64,000 bases of DNA, from contig DJXD01000073.1 of assembly GCA_002449585.1 (NCBI GenBank), forward strand, positions 8,629 to 72,628, read 5' to 3'. Source of the stretch: Ruminococcus sp. UBA7013. GTDB lineage: Bacteria > Bacillota > Clostridia > Oscillospirales > Ruminococcaceae. Below the pieces are notes generated by a model. That model ran no database searches. It was not told the origin of the DNA and saw only the letters and a list, made by a program, of their open reading frames with translations. The translations under genes and the position numbers were made by a program. Positions 26,934-36,685 of this stretch are shown here, piece by piece. The first letter of the stretch is position 1. Every line of letters starts with the position of its first letter.

Positions 26934-27935
26934 ATGAAAATTATTGTTGATGCATTCGGTGGGGATAATGCCCCGCTGGAAGTTCTGAAAGGCTGTATCA
27001 TGGCACGAGATGAACTGCATGTAAATATCATTCTCACTGGTGATAAAAAGAAAATCCGTCAGGTGGCAAAAAAAGAAAATCTGGATCTTTCAGGATTTGA
27101 AATTCTTCAGGCAGATGAAATTTTTGATATTCATTCCCAGCCAAATACTATTTTGAAAGAAGGAAAAAATACATCTCTTGCTGTGGGTTTGCAGGCACTT
27201 CATGACGGAAAAGGAGATGCTTTTGTCAGTGCCGGAAGTACAGGCGGCCTTGTGGCAGGTGCTACATTTCTGACAAAAAGAATCAAGGGAATCAAACGGG
27301 CAGCACTTGCTCCAATGCTTCCTACAGATCATGGCCGGAAAATGCTTCTGGATGCCGGCGCAAATACAGAATGCCGCCCTGAGATGCTGGTGCAGTTCGC
27401 AATTATGGGAAGTGCCTATATGAAATGCGTCAAAGATATTCCTAATCCGAAAGTAGGTCTGCTGAATATCGGCGCAGAGGAAACCAAAGGCAGAGAGCTG
27501 GAATTAGAAACTTATCCGCTTTTGCAGAAAACCCCTGTGAATTTCGGCGGCAATATCGAAGCAAGAGAAATTCCAGCAGGAAAATTTGATGTTATTGTCT
27601 GTGATGGATTTACAGGAAACGTTGCTCTGAAACTTTATGAAGGCATGGGCGTATTGTTTAAATCAAGATTGAAAAAATGGTTCAGCGGTGTACTTGGAAA
27701 ATTATCAGCAATTCTTGTTTTGAAAGAAATTAAAACATTTCAGGAACAAATGGATTATAAATCAGAAGGCGGAGCGATTCTATTAGGAATTGCCGCTCCT
27801 GTGATCAAAGCGCATGGGAGTTCTGATGCAAAAGCATTTTTTAATGCCATCCGTCAGGCAAAAAAATGTGTTGATGGCAATATGATTTCTATGATCACAC
27901 AGATGCTAGATCAGATGAAATCAGAAGCTACATAA
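26934..27935 (+). CDS. plsX: Phosphate acyltransferase PlsX
   Basis: 333 aa. KIIVDAFGGDNAPLEVLKG is the family start, followed by VSAGSTGGLVAGA and CDGFTGNVALKLYEGM. PlsX turns acyl-ACP into acyl-phosphate for the PlsY pathway of phospholipid synthesis. It starts 7 bp after trmFO. No fapR, acpP or fabD is next to it here; rnc follows, which is the usual Firmicutes neighbour. Confidence 0.95.
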   Translation: MKIIVDAFGGDNAPLEVLKGCIMARDELHVNIILTGDKKKIRQVAKKENLDLSGFEILQADEIFDIHSQPNTILKEGKNTSLAVGLQALHDGKGDAFVSAGSTGGLVAGATFLTKRIKGIKRAALAPMLPTDHGRKMLLDAGANTECRPEMLVQFAIMGSAYMKCVKDIPNPKVGLLNIGAEETKGRELELETYPLLQKTPVNFGGNIEAREIPAGKFDVIVCDGFTGNVALKLYEGMGVLFKSRLKKWFSGVLGKLSAILVLKEIKTFQEQMDYKSEGGAILLGIAAPVIKAHGSSDAKAFFNAIRQAKKCVDGNMISMITQMLDQMKSEAT

Positions 27936-27953
27936 TGAAAGGATGTGTCATTA

Positions 27954-28646
27954 TTGGAAATATCATTTTCAGGGCTGGAACAGGAAATTGGCTATATATT
28001 CCGGAATCAGGATTTAATTTATGAGGCACTTTCACATTCTTCTTATGCAAATGAAAAGAAGAAACAGCGACACAGCAATGAGCGGCTGGAATTTCTGGGG
28101 GATAGCGTATTATCTGTAGTAGTATCGCAGTATCTGTTTGAGCATTATCAGGATCTTCCAGAGGGAGAGCTAACAAAGATCCGTGCGGCTCTTGTATGTG
28201 AAAAATCACTGCATAAATTTGCATTGCGGATTCATCTTGGTGATTATTTATTATTAGGCAAAGGGGAAGCACATACCGGCGGCCGGGAACGCCCTTCTAT
28301 TCTGGCAGATGCTTTTGAAGCCGTAATTGCAGCCATTTATCTTGATGGCGGACTGGAAGCCGCAAGAAAACATATTTTGCATTTTATCCCGGAACGCATC
28401 CCGGAAAAGCATTCTATGCTGTTTGGGGATTATAAAACAGCTTTACAGGAAGTAATCCAGAAAAATCCAGAAGAAAAAGTAGATTATCGTCTAATTGAAG
28501 AATCTGGGCCAGATCATAATAAGACATTTGTTGTAGAAGTATGTTTAAATTCCAATGTGATTGGCAAAGGCACAGGCAAGAGTAAAAAAGAGGCCGAGCA
28601 GATGGCCGCAAAAGAAGCACTTGCTTTGATGGGCTATGATGAATAA
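27954..28646 (+). CDS. rnc: Ribonuclease III
   Basis: 230 aa. The catalytic domain has NERLEFLGDSVL (RNase III signature) and ADAFEAVIAAIYLDGG. A C-terminal dsRNA-binding domain ends with KKEAEQMAAKEAL. It cuts double-stranded RNA, including pre-rRNA. GTG 27945 overlaps the AAAGGA ribosome site, so TTG 27954 (10 bp spacing) is the more likely start. The end overlaps the next gene by 11 bp. Confidence 0.94.
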   Translation: MEISFSGLEQEIGYIFRNQDLIYEALSHSSYANEKKKQRHSNERLEFLGDSVLSVVVSQYLFEHYQDLPEGELTKIRAALVCEKSLHKFALRIHLGDYLLLGKGEAHTGGRERPSILADAFEAVIAAIYLDGGLEAARKHILHFIPERIPEKHSMLFGDYKTALQEVIQKNPEEKVDYRLIEESGPDHNKTFVVEVCLNSNVIGKGTGKSKKEAEQMAAKEALALMGYDE

Positions 28647-29691
28647 GCATCAAAATATTGCAATTTTTATTCCTCATGCCGGCTGTCCGTATCAATGCGC
28701 TTTCTGCAATCAGAGAATCATCACAGGACAGGAACAGCTTCCTCATGCCAAAGAGATTAAAACTATCTGCTCACAGGCAATGACAGCTATCAAAAATCGA
28801 TCAGATACAGAAATTGCATTTTTCGGGGGCAGTTTTACAGCAATTCCGGAATCTTATATGCTGGAATTATTGCAGTCTGCACAGGAATTCATTGGAAAAA
28901 ATCGCTTTTCAGGCATTCGGATTTCTACCCGGCCTGATTGCATCACACCCCAGATTTTAAAATTATTAAAAAATTATCATGTCACCAGCATTGAACTTGG
29001 TGCGCAGTCGCTGAGCGATAAAGTATTGAATGCCAATCAGCGTGGGCATACTGCACAAGATATTATTTATGCATCCGCACTGATCAAAGAATATGGCTTT
29101 TCTCTGGGATTGCAAATTATGATTGGCCTGTATCAAAGCACATGGGATGATGAAATGAAAAGCTTTAATAAACTTTGTGAAATTCATCCTGATACTGTCC
29201 GTATCTATCCAGTTGTGATTTTAAAAAATACCCGGCTTGCTGAATTATATCAATCCGGAGAATATCAGCTGTTTCCCTTTTCGGAAGTTGTAAAATTCTG
29301 CGCTTCTGAGATGAGGATTCTTCATGAAGAAAATATTTCTGTCATCAAATGCGGATTACATGCAAGTGAATTTGTTGAGCATGATATGATCGCTGGTTAT
29401 TATCATCCAGCATTCCGGGAACTCTGTGAAAGTGAAATTTATCAGCTCCGCATGGAGACAGCTATCGCTGTACAAAGCGGACAAATCCGGAATAGAATGC
29501 GAAAAAATAAAATTCAGCAGGCTGATGAATGGACGAAAGACCGGATATTTGCTGTTCATCCTTCCTGTATCAGCAAAGCAGCAGGACATAAAAAATCTAA
29601 TCTTCGTTGGTTTGCAGAACAGTACGGAATCAAGATTAAAATTACTGGAGATGCATCACTTGCATTATATCAGGTGAAATTATTAGAATGA
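28636..29691 (+). CDS. Radical SAM protein, Elp3-like clostridial family
   Basis: 351 aa. GCPYQCAFCNQ gives the CX3CX2C iron-sulfur motif of Elp3-type radical SAM proteins, followed by FFGGSFTAIP and the strand motifs STRPDCI, IELGAQSL and LGLQIMIGLY. The acetyltransferase domain of Elp3 is absent. This family is regularly encoded between rnc and smc in Clostridia; its substrate is unknown, tRNA or ribosome modification being a guess. Start ATG 28636 or 28639 lies within the end of rnc. Confidence 0.9.
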   Translation: MMNKHQNIAIFIPHAGCPYQCAFCNQRIITGQEQLPHAKEIKTICSQAMTAIKNRSDTEIAFFGGSFTAIPESYMLELLQSAQEFIGKNRFSGIRISTRPDCITPQILKLLKNYHVTSIELGAQSLSDKVLNANQRGHTAQDIIYASALIKEYGFSLGLQIMIGLYQSTWDDEMKSFNKLCEIHPDTVRIYPVVILKNTRLAELYQSGEYQLFPFSEVVKFCASEMRILHEENISVIKCGLHASEFVEHDMIAGYYHPAFRELCESEIYQLRMETAIAVQSGQIRNRMRKNKIQQADEWTKDRIFAVHPSCISKAAGHKKSNLRWFAEQYGIKIKITGDASLALYQVKLLE

Positions 29692-29704
29692 CAGGAGGGA
29701 TGAT

Positions 29705-32700
29705 ATGTATTTAAAATCTCTTGAATTGCAGGGGTTCAAATCTTTTCCGGATAAAATCAAACTGCATTTTGATCAAGGGCTGACTGCTGTTGTAGGGCCG
29801 AACGGAAGCGGAAAAAGTAATATTGGTGATTCTGTCAGATGGGTGCTCGGAGAACAATCTACCAAAACACTCCGAGGTAGTAAGATGGAAGATGTTATTT
29901 TTTCCGGTACGGTTGGCATTAAGCCTATGAGCTTCGCTTCCGTGACACTTGTGATTGATAATTCTGAAAATCGTCTCTCCGGATACGGCGAAGAAGTCAG
30001 CATTAATAGAAAATTATACAGAAGCGGTGATAGTGAATATCGTATCAATGGGAAAGTCGTGCGTCTGAAAGATATTCATGAATTATTTATGGATACTGGT
30101 CTTGGGCGGGATGGCTATTCGATCATCGGGCAGGGGCGTATTGCTGAAATTGTTGGCGCAAAAAACAGTGAACGCCGTGAAATTTTTGAAGAAGCCGCTG
30201 GCATCTCAAAATTCCGGTATCAGAAAGCGGAAGCAGAACGGAAATTATCACAGACACAGGAAAAAATGGAACGTGTCAGAGATATTTTTCAAGAATTGGA
30301 AAATCGTATTCCCTCCCTGAAAGCACAGTCAGAAAAAGCAAAAAAATTTCTTGTGCTTTCCCAGCAGGAAAAACAGCTTGAAGTTTCTGTATGGATTGAT
30401 CAGCTGGATGAGCAGGAAAAAAAACTGATTTCTGTCAAAGAATCGCTGCTTTCTAAAAAAACAGAATATGAACGAACAGAACGCCTGATTTCTAGTGAAG
30501 AAAATAAAATTCAGACATGTGATCTCAAAATGCAAGAATATGCCGCTGATGCGGATGAATCTCGGTCACTTGTGAGATCACTTCGCACACAGGCTGAACT
30601 AGTCCAAACAAATATTGCTGTCTGGAAAAATGATGTGATTCATCAGCAAGAAGCTCTGAAACTTCTGAAATCCCGTCATGAACAGGATATGCAGGAACAA
30701 ACCCGTTTTCTGTCTCAGCAGGAACAAGCTGAACAAAATTTACATGTGATTCAAGAAAATGTTCTGAAATTGCAAAAACAGCTGTCTGCCTCTGAATCCG
30801 CATTTCATCAGGCAGAACAGAATGTTCATGATAAAGAAATGCAGGTTCATCAGGCCGAGGAAACTTTTCATCAGGCGGAATTGAATCGCAATGAATTACA
30901 ATATATCATGCGAAGTGCCGAGGAAAAAGCCAATCAGCAAAAACAACAGTTTCAAGAATTGGAACAGCAGATTTCTATCAGTCAGGAAAATCTGAAACAT
31001 GCTGATCAAAATCATCAGCAAGCAGTTTCTATAATAGAAACCATCCGGAAGAATATCGCAGAACAGGAACAAAATCTGAAAGCATTCCAGGATGCTTTAC
31101 AAGAAATTTCTTCTCAAAAACAGATCGCAGAAGAAAAATTAAAACAACTTGGCTTTCAGCTTCGGGATAAAAAACAGCGTCATCGGATTCTGAGCGATCT
31201 GGAGCATAATATGGAAGGCTTCTCCGGCAGTGTGAAAGCTGTCATGAAAGCCGTCTCACAAGGCATATTATCTGATATCTATGGCAGTGTGGCGCAGCTG
31301 ATTCAAGTTAATCCACAATATGGTATTGCAATTGAAACGGCTCTCGGTGCGAGTATGCAGCATTTAGTAACTGCGGATGAAAATGCCGCCAAAGCAGGCA
31401 TCAAATTTCTTCGGGATACCCGTGCAGGCCGTGCAACGTTTCTGCCTATGACAACAATCAAATCAAGATTTATCAGTCAGCAGGATTTGCAGATGCTGCA
31501 TCATCTTCCCGGATTCATTGCGGCCGCAAGTGATCTTGTTACCTGTGATGATCAATTCCGGCCAATCGCTGAAAATCTGCTTGGCAGAATCTTGATTGCT
31601 CAAACAATTGATGATGCTTCTGAAATCGCTAAACATTGCCGTTATCAATACAGAATCGTTACAACAGATGGGCAAGTGATCAATGCCGGTGGCTCATTCA
31701 CAGGCGGATCTGTTCAGAAAACGGGAGGTATGCTGACACGTCGGACAGAGTTAAATACTTTACAGGAAGAAATGCAGAAGCTTGTCAAGATCTGTGCGGA
31801 TGCCGAACAAGATGCCCGCAATCAGGCAGAACAAGAATCACAGGCACGGCAGAAACTGGAATCTGGAATGAAAATCCGGGAGGAGTTACAGCAAAATTTC
31901 CTGAAAGCACAATCTGAAACAGAACGCTGTGCATTTGCATTAGAACAACATCAGCAGAAAATACAGGAATATGCACAGAGAAAAAAAGCATTAGAAATGC
32001 AGTCTGCACAGGCTGATCAAAGCATTCATCAGGCAAAAAAGCAACTGGAACAGAATCAGCATCAAATCCGGCAGGCCGAAGAAATTGTTTCACAAATCCG
32101 TGCAGATCAGCAGACATGCAGACAACAACGGGAATTATTATCTATAAAATATCATGATCTGAAAATTCAGCTTGCTCAGGCTGAAAAAGATCAGGAAGCG
32201 GCAGAAACCGCTCTGCATCAGATACAAGATTCTGTGCAAAACGCTCATGAACGAGAAGCCGCTTATCTCCATGAAACCCAGAATGCTGACATGATTATTA
32301 AACAAAAAACTGATGCTATTCAGGAACAGGAAAAACTTCTTTCCAAAACCAGAGAACAGATTTCTAATGCAGAAAATGCTGCTCGAACAGCATTACAGGC
32401 GCATGATCTGCAAAGTCAGGAAGCCAGAAAATTGCAATCTGGATTAAAAATTTATTATGCTGAAAAAGAAAAATTATCTACAGAAATGACAAAACTATCT
32501 GAAAAACAAACCAGCATACAAATCAACTGTGATCAGATCATTGAAAAATTATTTGAAATCTATGAATTGACCAGATCAGAAGCACAGGAAATGGCACAGC
32601 CTATAGAAGATATGATTTCAGCCAAAAAAACGCTTTCAGAATTAAAACAAAAAATCCGTGCACTAGGAAGCATCAGCTTGGATTCAATTCAGGAATATCA

Positions 32701-33256
32701 GGAAGTGTTTGAGCGTCATGCCTTTTATGCCAGACAAATCAAAGATATTCGAAATGCCATACAAGAGCTTGAAAAAATCATTCAGAATTTGACTTCTGAA
32801 ATGTGCCGTATTTTCAAAGAAAATTTCAGGATTATTAATCAAAATTTTCAGGAAATTTTCCGGGATCTGTTTGGCGGAGGCCGTGCGGAATTGATTCTTA
32901 CAGAGCCAGATCAAGTATTGACTTCCGGTATTGAAATCAGTGTAGCACCACCAGGCAAAGTGATCAAAAATCTGATTTCCCTTTCCGGCGGAGAACAATC
33001 TTTTGTAGCAATTGCTATTTATTTTGCGATTCTCAGGCTAAGACCTGCACCGTTCTGCATTCTAGATGAAATTGATGCTGCACTGGATGAGGCAAATGTT
33101 CGGAAATATGCCCGTTATCTGAAAAAATTTACAGATCATACCCAATTTGTACTTGTGACACATCGGCGCAGTGCCATGGAAGAAGCGAATGTTTTATATG
33201 GCGTTACCATGGAAGACGGCGTTTCCAGACTGCTGAAAATGCCTGATATCTCATAA
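29705..33256 (+). CDS. smc: Chromosome segregation protein SMC
   Basis: 1183 aa. Walker A GPNGSGKSNI lies near residue 33, then long coiled coils (about 170-500 and 670-1010, unusually rich in Gln and His), a hinge around 510-650 with GFSGSVKAVMKA, and a C-terminal head with the signature SLSGGEQSFVAIAIYFA and Walker B FCILDEIDAALDEAN. It forms the SMC-ScpAB condensin that organises the chromosome. GGAGGG stands before the ATG. It is followed by ftsY after 10 bp, the standard rnc-smc-ftsY arrangement. Confidence 0.97.
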   Translation: MYLKSLELQGFKSFPDKIKLHFDQGLTAVVGPNGSGKSNIGDSVRWVLGEQSTKTLRGSKMEDVIFSGTVGIKPMSFASVTLVIDNSENRLSGYGEEVSINRKLYRSGDSEYRINGKVVRLKDIHELFMDTGLGRDGYSIIGQGRIAEIVGAKNSERREIFEEAAGISKFRYQKAEAERKLSQTQEKMERVRDIFQELENRIPSLKAQSEKAKKFLVLSQQEKQLEVSVWIDQLDEQEKKLISVKESLLSKKTEYERTERLISSEENKIQTCDLKMQEYAADADESRSLVRSLRTQAELVQTNIAVWKNDVIHQQEALKLLKSRHEQDMQEQTRFLSQQEQAEQNLHVIQENVLKLQKQLSASESAFHQAEQNVHDKEMQVHQAEETFHQAELNRNELQYIMRSAEEKANQQKQQFQELEQQISISQENLKHADQNHQQAVSIIETIRKNIAEQEQNLKAFQDALQEISSQKQIAEEKLKQLGFQLRDKKQRHRILSDLEHNMEGFSGSVKAVMKAVSQGILSDIYGSVAQLIQVNPQYGIAIETALGASMQHLVTADENAAKAGIKFLRDTRAGRATFLPMTTIKSRFISQQDLQMLHHLPGFIAAASDLVTCDDQFRPIAENLLGRILIAQTIDDASEIAKHCRYQYRIVTTDGQVINAGGSFTGGSVQKTGGMLTRRTELNTLQEEMQKLVKICADAEQDARNQAEQESQARQKLESGMKIREELQQNFLKAQSETERCAFALEQHQQKIQEYAQRKKALEMQSAQADQSIHQAKKQLEQNQHQIRQAEEIVSQIRADQQTCRQQRELLSIKYHDLKIQLAQAEKDQEAAETALHQIQDSVQNAHEREAAYLHETQNADMIIKQKTDAIQEQEKLLSKTREQISNAENAARTALQAHDLQSQEARKLQSGLKIYYAEKEKLSTEMTKLSEKQTSIQINCDQIIEKLFEIYELTRSEAQEMAQPIEDMISAKKTLSELKQKIRALGSISLDSIQEYQEVFERHAFYARQIKDIRNAIQELEKIIQNLTSEMCRIFKENFRIINQNFQEIFRDLFGGGRAELILTEPDQVLTSGIEISVAPPGKVIKNLISLSGGEQSFVAIAIYFAILRLRPAPFCILDEIDAALDEANVRKYARYLKKFTDHTQFVLVTHRRSAMEEANVLYGVTMEDGVSRLLKMPDIS

Positions 33257-33266
33257 GGAGGAATTT

Positions 33267-34583
33267 ATGAGCTTTTTTTCTAAAATCAAAGAGGGACTTC
33301 AAAAAACCCGTGATGCAATGATGCAGAAGCTTCAGAAACTTCTGAATTCGTTTACTAAAATTGATGAAGATTTATTTGAACAGCTAGAGGAAACTATGAT
33401 CATGAGTGATATGGGAGCACAGACTTCTATTGAAATCTGTGAGCGACTGAGAAAGCTGGTCAAAGAACGTGGAATCAAAGATCCGTCAAAGATCATGGAG
33501 CTGATTGAGGAAATTATCAGCGATATGATGGGAGAAGAAACAGAATTAAATCTTTCAACAAAACCATCTGTTATTATGGTAATCGGCGTAAATGGTGCAG
33601 GAAAAACGACTACTATCGGGAAACTGTGCTATCAATTCAAAAATGACGGAAAAAAAGTATTGGTAGCCGCAGCCGATACTTTCCGTGCGGCCGCAATTGA
33701 ACAGCTGGAAGTATGGACGGAACGAGCTGGCGTAGATATTGTAAAACATGCCGAGGGTAGTGATCCGGCATCTGTTGTATTTGATGCTGTTGATGCCGCC
33801 ATTGCCAGAGAATGTGATATTCTGATTGTAGATACTGCCGGGCGATTGCATAATAAGAAAAATTTGATGAATGAATTGGAAAAAATCAATAGAATTCTGA
33901 ATCAGAGAGCAGAGGGCTGTGCAATTGAAACGCTTCTAGTATTAGATGCAACTACAGGACAAAATGCCGTAAATCAGGCAAGATTATTCAGTGAAGTTGC
34001 CAATATTACAGGCATTGTATTGACTAAGCTTGATGGGACTGCCAAAGGCGGTATTGTTGTTTCTATCAAGAATGAATTAGGAATTCCTGTCAAGCTGGTT
34101 GGCGTTGGCGAAAAGATTGAAGATTTGCAGGCGTTTAATAATACTGATTTTGTTCGGGCGTTGTTTGATCATTCTGATGATGCTGAATTTGAAAAGCCAG
34201 AATCAAAAATCAGTGAACCTGAACCAGAATCAGAGATCACAGAACTTGAACCAGAATCAGAGATCACAGAACCTGAACCAGAATCAGAGATCTCAGAACC
34301 TGAACCGGAATCTGAAATCACAGAAACAGAACAGGAAGATGAAAAGAAAAAGCCATTCTCTTGGCTGTTTACAGAAATCGGCGGTTCTAAGAAAAAAGAA
34401 ACTGCCCCCGAAGAAATACCAGATGCTCCTGATGAAATCGCAGAGGAACTCCCTGATGAAATGAATCCATCAGAAGAAATAACAGAGAATCCGCCGGAAG
34501 ATGAAAAGAAAAAGCCATTCTCTTGGCTGTTTATGGAAATCGGCGGTTCTAAGAAAAAAGATAAGAAAAAAAAGGAGGATTGA
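33267..34583 (+). CDS. ftsY: Signal recognition particle receptor FtsY with a C-terminal acidic extension
   Basis: 438 aa. An N-terminal amphipathic helix ([14 protein letters not shown]) and N domain come first, then the SRP GTPase G domain with [10 protein letters not shown] (about 107-116), DTAGRLHNK and [11 protein letters not shown]. The normal protein would end near residue 305. Here about 130 extra residues follow: four 9-residue repeats of the EPEPESEIT type, then [18 protein letters not shown], an acidic stretch, and a second near-identical copy, ending in a Lys tail. In E. coli the acidic region and a FFSWLG membrane-targeting motif lie at the N-terminus instead. It is the SRP receptor for cotranslational membrane insertion. 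AAGGAGG precedes the ATG. Confidence 0.96.
   Translation: MSFFSKIKEGLQKTRDAMMQKLQKLLNSFTKIDEDLFEQLEETMIMSDMGAQTSIEICERLRKLVKERGIKDPSKIMELIEEIISDMMGEETELNLSTKPSVIMVIGVNGAGKTTTIGKLCYQFKNDGKKVLVAAADTFRAAAIEQLEVWTERAGVDIVKHAEGSDPASVVFDAVDAAIARECDILIVDTAGRLHNKKNLMNELEKINRILNQRAEGCAIETLLVLDATTGQNAVNQARLFSEVANITGIVLTKLDGTAKGGIVVSIKNELGIPVKLVGVGEKIEDLQAFNNTDFVRALFDHSDDAEFEKPESKISEPEPESEITELEPESEITEPEPESEISEPEPESEITETEQEDEKKKPFSWLFTEIGGSKKKETAPEEIPDAPDEIAEELPDEMNPSEEITENPPEDEKKKPFSWLFMEIGGSKKKDKKKKED
34215..34322 (+). repeat. Four 27-bp tandem repeats inside ftsY
   Basis: Units start at 34215, 34242, 34269 and 34296 and encode EPEPESEIT with small changes ([18 protein letters not shown]). The DNA units are nearly identical, which points to recent slippage or duplication. 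Confidence 0.9.
34335..34559 (+). repeat. 63-bp direct repeat pair inside ftsY
   Basis: Copies at 34335-34397 and 34497-34559 are identical except for two bases (ACA versus ATG codon). Each encodes [13 protein letters not shown] or M, then EIGGSKKK. The start points are 162 bp apart and the frame is kept. Confidence 0.9.
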
Positions 34584-34588
34584 TTTTC

Positions 34589-35173
34589 ATGAAAATCGTT
34601 ATGGCTACTAATAATCAAAATAAACTCCGGGAAGCAAAGGAAATTTTTGCCCCACTGGGAATTGAAATCATCTCTCAGAAAGAAGCCGGCGTTTCTGTCG
34701 ATCCCGAAGAAAATGGCCTGACTTTCGCTGAAAATGCCTTGATCAAAGCGCATGCTGTCTATGAATGTGTAAAACTCCCTGTTATCGCTGATGATAGCGG
34801 TCTTTGTGTGGATGCGCTCGATGGTGCGCCCGGTGTCTATTCCGCAAGATATGCCCCTGAAAATGAACGCTGTGAAAAACTTCTCCACAATCTGGAGGGC
34901 GTTCCTGCTGAAAAAAGAACAGCGAAATTTGTTACAGTCATTGCTTTTCTGGATCAAAATGGCAATGAATTCACATTTGAGGGCATCTGCCCCGGCACAA
35001 TCGGATTTGAAAAACGTGGTACGAATGGCTTTGGCTATGATCCTGTTTTTGTATATGGCGAAAAAACGTTTGCACAGCTGTCCGCTGATGAAAAAAATGC
35101 CATTAGTCATAGAGGTGCGGCTCTGCGGAAATTATATGCCTATCTGCAATCAGAATATCAGGAGGGTGAATGA
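34589..35173 (+). CDS. rdgB: XTP/dITP diphosphatase (RdgB/HAM1)
   Basis: 194 aa. VMATNNQNKLREAKEIF, LTFAENALIKA, VIADDSGLCVDAL and GFGYDPVF are family hallmarks. It hydrolyses non-canonical purine triphosphates. ATG 34589 follows AAAGGAGG by 10 bp; a TTG 9 bp upstream is in frame but too close to the Shine-Dalgarno. It starts 5 bp after ftsY and its stop overlaps the start of yhbY (ATGA). Confidence 0.95.
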   Translation: MKIVMATNNQNKLREAKEIFAPLGIEIISQKEAGVSVDPEENGLTFAENALIKAHAVYECVKLPVIADDSGLCVDALDGAPGVYSARYAPENERCEKLLHNLEGVPAEKRTAKFVTVIAFLDQNGNEFTFEGICPGTIGFEKRGTNGFGYDPVFVYGEKTFAQLSADEKNAISHRGAALRKLYAYLQSEYQEGE

Positions 35174-35475
35174 TGCTTACCAGTAAACAAAGAGCTTATC
35201 TCCGGGGAATCGCTTCTAATTATGATACTATTTTCCAAATCGGAAAAGGTGGTATTTCTGAAAATCTGATCCAGCAAATTAATGATGCACTTCGTAAGCG
35301 TGAATTGATTAAACTTCGTGTTCTGGATCATTCAGAATTTACAGCTTATGAAGCCGCTGATCAGATCGCAGAGCTTACAAAATCAGAAGTTATTCAAGTA
35401 ATCGGAAGCCGCTTTATTTTATTTAAACGAAATCCACAAGATCCTGTGATTGATCTTAAAGCTGCCAGATCATGA
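35170..35475 (+). CDS. yhbY: Ribosome assembly RNA-binding protein YhbY
   Basis: 101 aa. The CRM domain is evident: LTSKQRAYLRGIASNYDTIF, QIGKGGISENL, IKLRVLDHS and VQVIGSRFILFKRN. It binds pre-50S rRNA. The start overlaps the rdgB stop, and the end overlaps nadD, so the block rdgB-yhbY-nadD-yqeK-LCP is translationally coupled by ATGA junctions. Confidence 0.94.
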   Translation: MMLTSKQRAYLRGIASNYDTIFQIGKGGISENLIQQINDALRKRELIKLRVLDHSEFTAYEAADQIAELTKSEVIQVIGSRFILFKRNPQDPVIDLKAARS

Positions 35476-36092
35476 GCAGAATCGGACTGTTTGGGGGCAG
35501 TTTCAATCCGCCTCATCTGGGACATCTGCATCTGACAGAAGTATTGCATGATGCATTGCATCTTGATCAAGTTCTGCTGATCCCTGCCAGAAAGCCGCCG
35601 CATAAAACTGATCAGAACTATGCACCGCCAGAACATCGGCTTGCTATGTGTCATCTGCTGGCGGAAGCGCATGACTGGCTTCGGGTGGAAGAATTTGAAC
35701 TGCATCAGATACAGATCAGTTACACATACTATACTGTCAATTATCTGAAATCACAATATCCGGAAGCAAAATTATTTCTGCTTGTGGGGAGTGATATGCT
35801 GTTAAGCTTCACAGAATGGTTTCATTGGAAGGAAATTCTGAAACAAGTATCACTTGCCTGTATTGCAAGAGAACCGGGAGAAGATAAAACACTTCGGATA
35901 TGTGCGGAGCAGTTATGTCAATATGGCGAAATTTGTCTGTTGAATGCGGAAGCTTTTGCAGTATCTTCTACAAAAATCAGAGAGATGATCCAGAAAAATG
36001 AAAATTATTCTTGCTATTTGCCGGAAAAAATAGTAAAATATATTAGAACAGCAAATTTATATACTGGAAGTGATTCAGATTGTATGATATGA
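35472..36092 (+). CDS. nadD: Nicotinate-nucleotide adenylyltransferase
   Basis: 206 aa. RIGLFGGSFNPPHLGHLHL carries the HxGH motif and IPARKPPHK the second substrate loop; SSTKIREMI near the C-terminus is the ISST/KIR motif. It makes nicotinate adenine dinucleotide for NAD synthesis. The start shares ATGA with the yhbY stop. It has the standard neighbours yhbY and yqeK. Confidence 0.95.
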   Translation: MSRIGLFGGSFNPPHLGHLHLTEVLHDALHLDQVLLIPARKPPHKTDQNYAPPEHRLAMCHLLAEAHDWLRVEEFELHQIQISYTYYTVNYLKSQYPEAKLFLLVGSDMLLSFTEWFHWKEILKQVSLACIAREPGEDKTLRICAEQLCQYGEICLLNAEAFAVSSTKIREMIQKNENYSCYLPEKIVKYIRTANLYTGSDSDCMI

Positions 36093-36685
36093 AAAAAAAA
36101 GCTGCCTATCTGGAGGAGCATCTTTCTCCGAAGCGGTTTCGTCATTCCTGCAATGTCTCGCAGGCCGCAGGACAGCTTGCCAAACTTTACAGCGCAGATC
36201 AGGAAAAAGCACAATTTGCAGGGCTTTTGCATGATATTTGCAAAGAATTGCCTTATGAAGAACAATACAGACTGATGACTGCTGGTGATTTTCAGCCGGA
36301 TTTTGCAGAACTGCATTCTAAAAAGCTCTGGCATGGAATCGCAGGGGCATATTTTATTCAGACAGAATTTCAGATTCAAGATATTGATATTCTGAATGCT
36401 GTCCGGTTTCATACAGTTGGCCGTGCAGGGATGTCTCTCCTGGAAGAAATTATTTATATTGCAGATATGATTTCAGAAGAGCGGGAGTATAAAGGCGTTG
36501 AAAAAATGCGCAGACTGGCACAGAGAGACCTGAAAGCGGCTATGCTGGAAGCCCTCCGGGATACTATCATGTCTGTGATTAAAAAAGAAAGTTTTCTGCC
36601 GGTTTATACGATTGAAGCCTATAATTATTATACACAGTATTTTTCTGAAAAACAAGACATCAGGAAAGGAGCTTCCGGAGTATGA
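36089..36685 (+). CDS. yqeK: HD-domain hydrolase YqeK (Ap4A hydrolase family)
   Basis: 198 aa. The HD pattern is visible: RFRHSCNVSQAA, FAGLLHDICKEL, a conserved H at LWHGIAGAYF and HTVGRAGMS, with IADMISEER at the end of the domain. Members cleave diadenosine tetraphosphate symmetrically. ATG 36089 overlaps the nadD stop (ATGA); an in-frame TTG lies 9 bp upstream but has no ribosome site. Confidence 0.93.
   Translation: MKKKAAYLEEHLSPKRFRHSCNVSQAAGQLAKLYSADQEKAQFAGLLHDICKELPYEEQYRLMTAGDFQPDFAELHSKKLWHGIAGAYFIQTEFQIQDIDILNAVRFHTVGRAGMSLLEEIIYIADMISEEREYKGVEKMRRLAQRDLKAAMLEALRDTIMSVIKKESFLPVYTIEAYNYYTQYFSEKQDIRKGASGV

Noticed and set aside
34169..35110. 313-codon open frame on the minus strand opposite ftsY and rdgB
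   Set aside because: It is the antisense of the acidic repeats and of rdgB, gives a Ser/Gly/Ile-rich low-complexity translation, and has no ribosome site. ftsY and rdgB are certain on the other strand.
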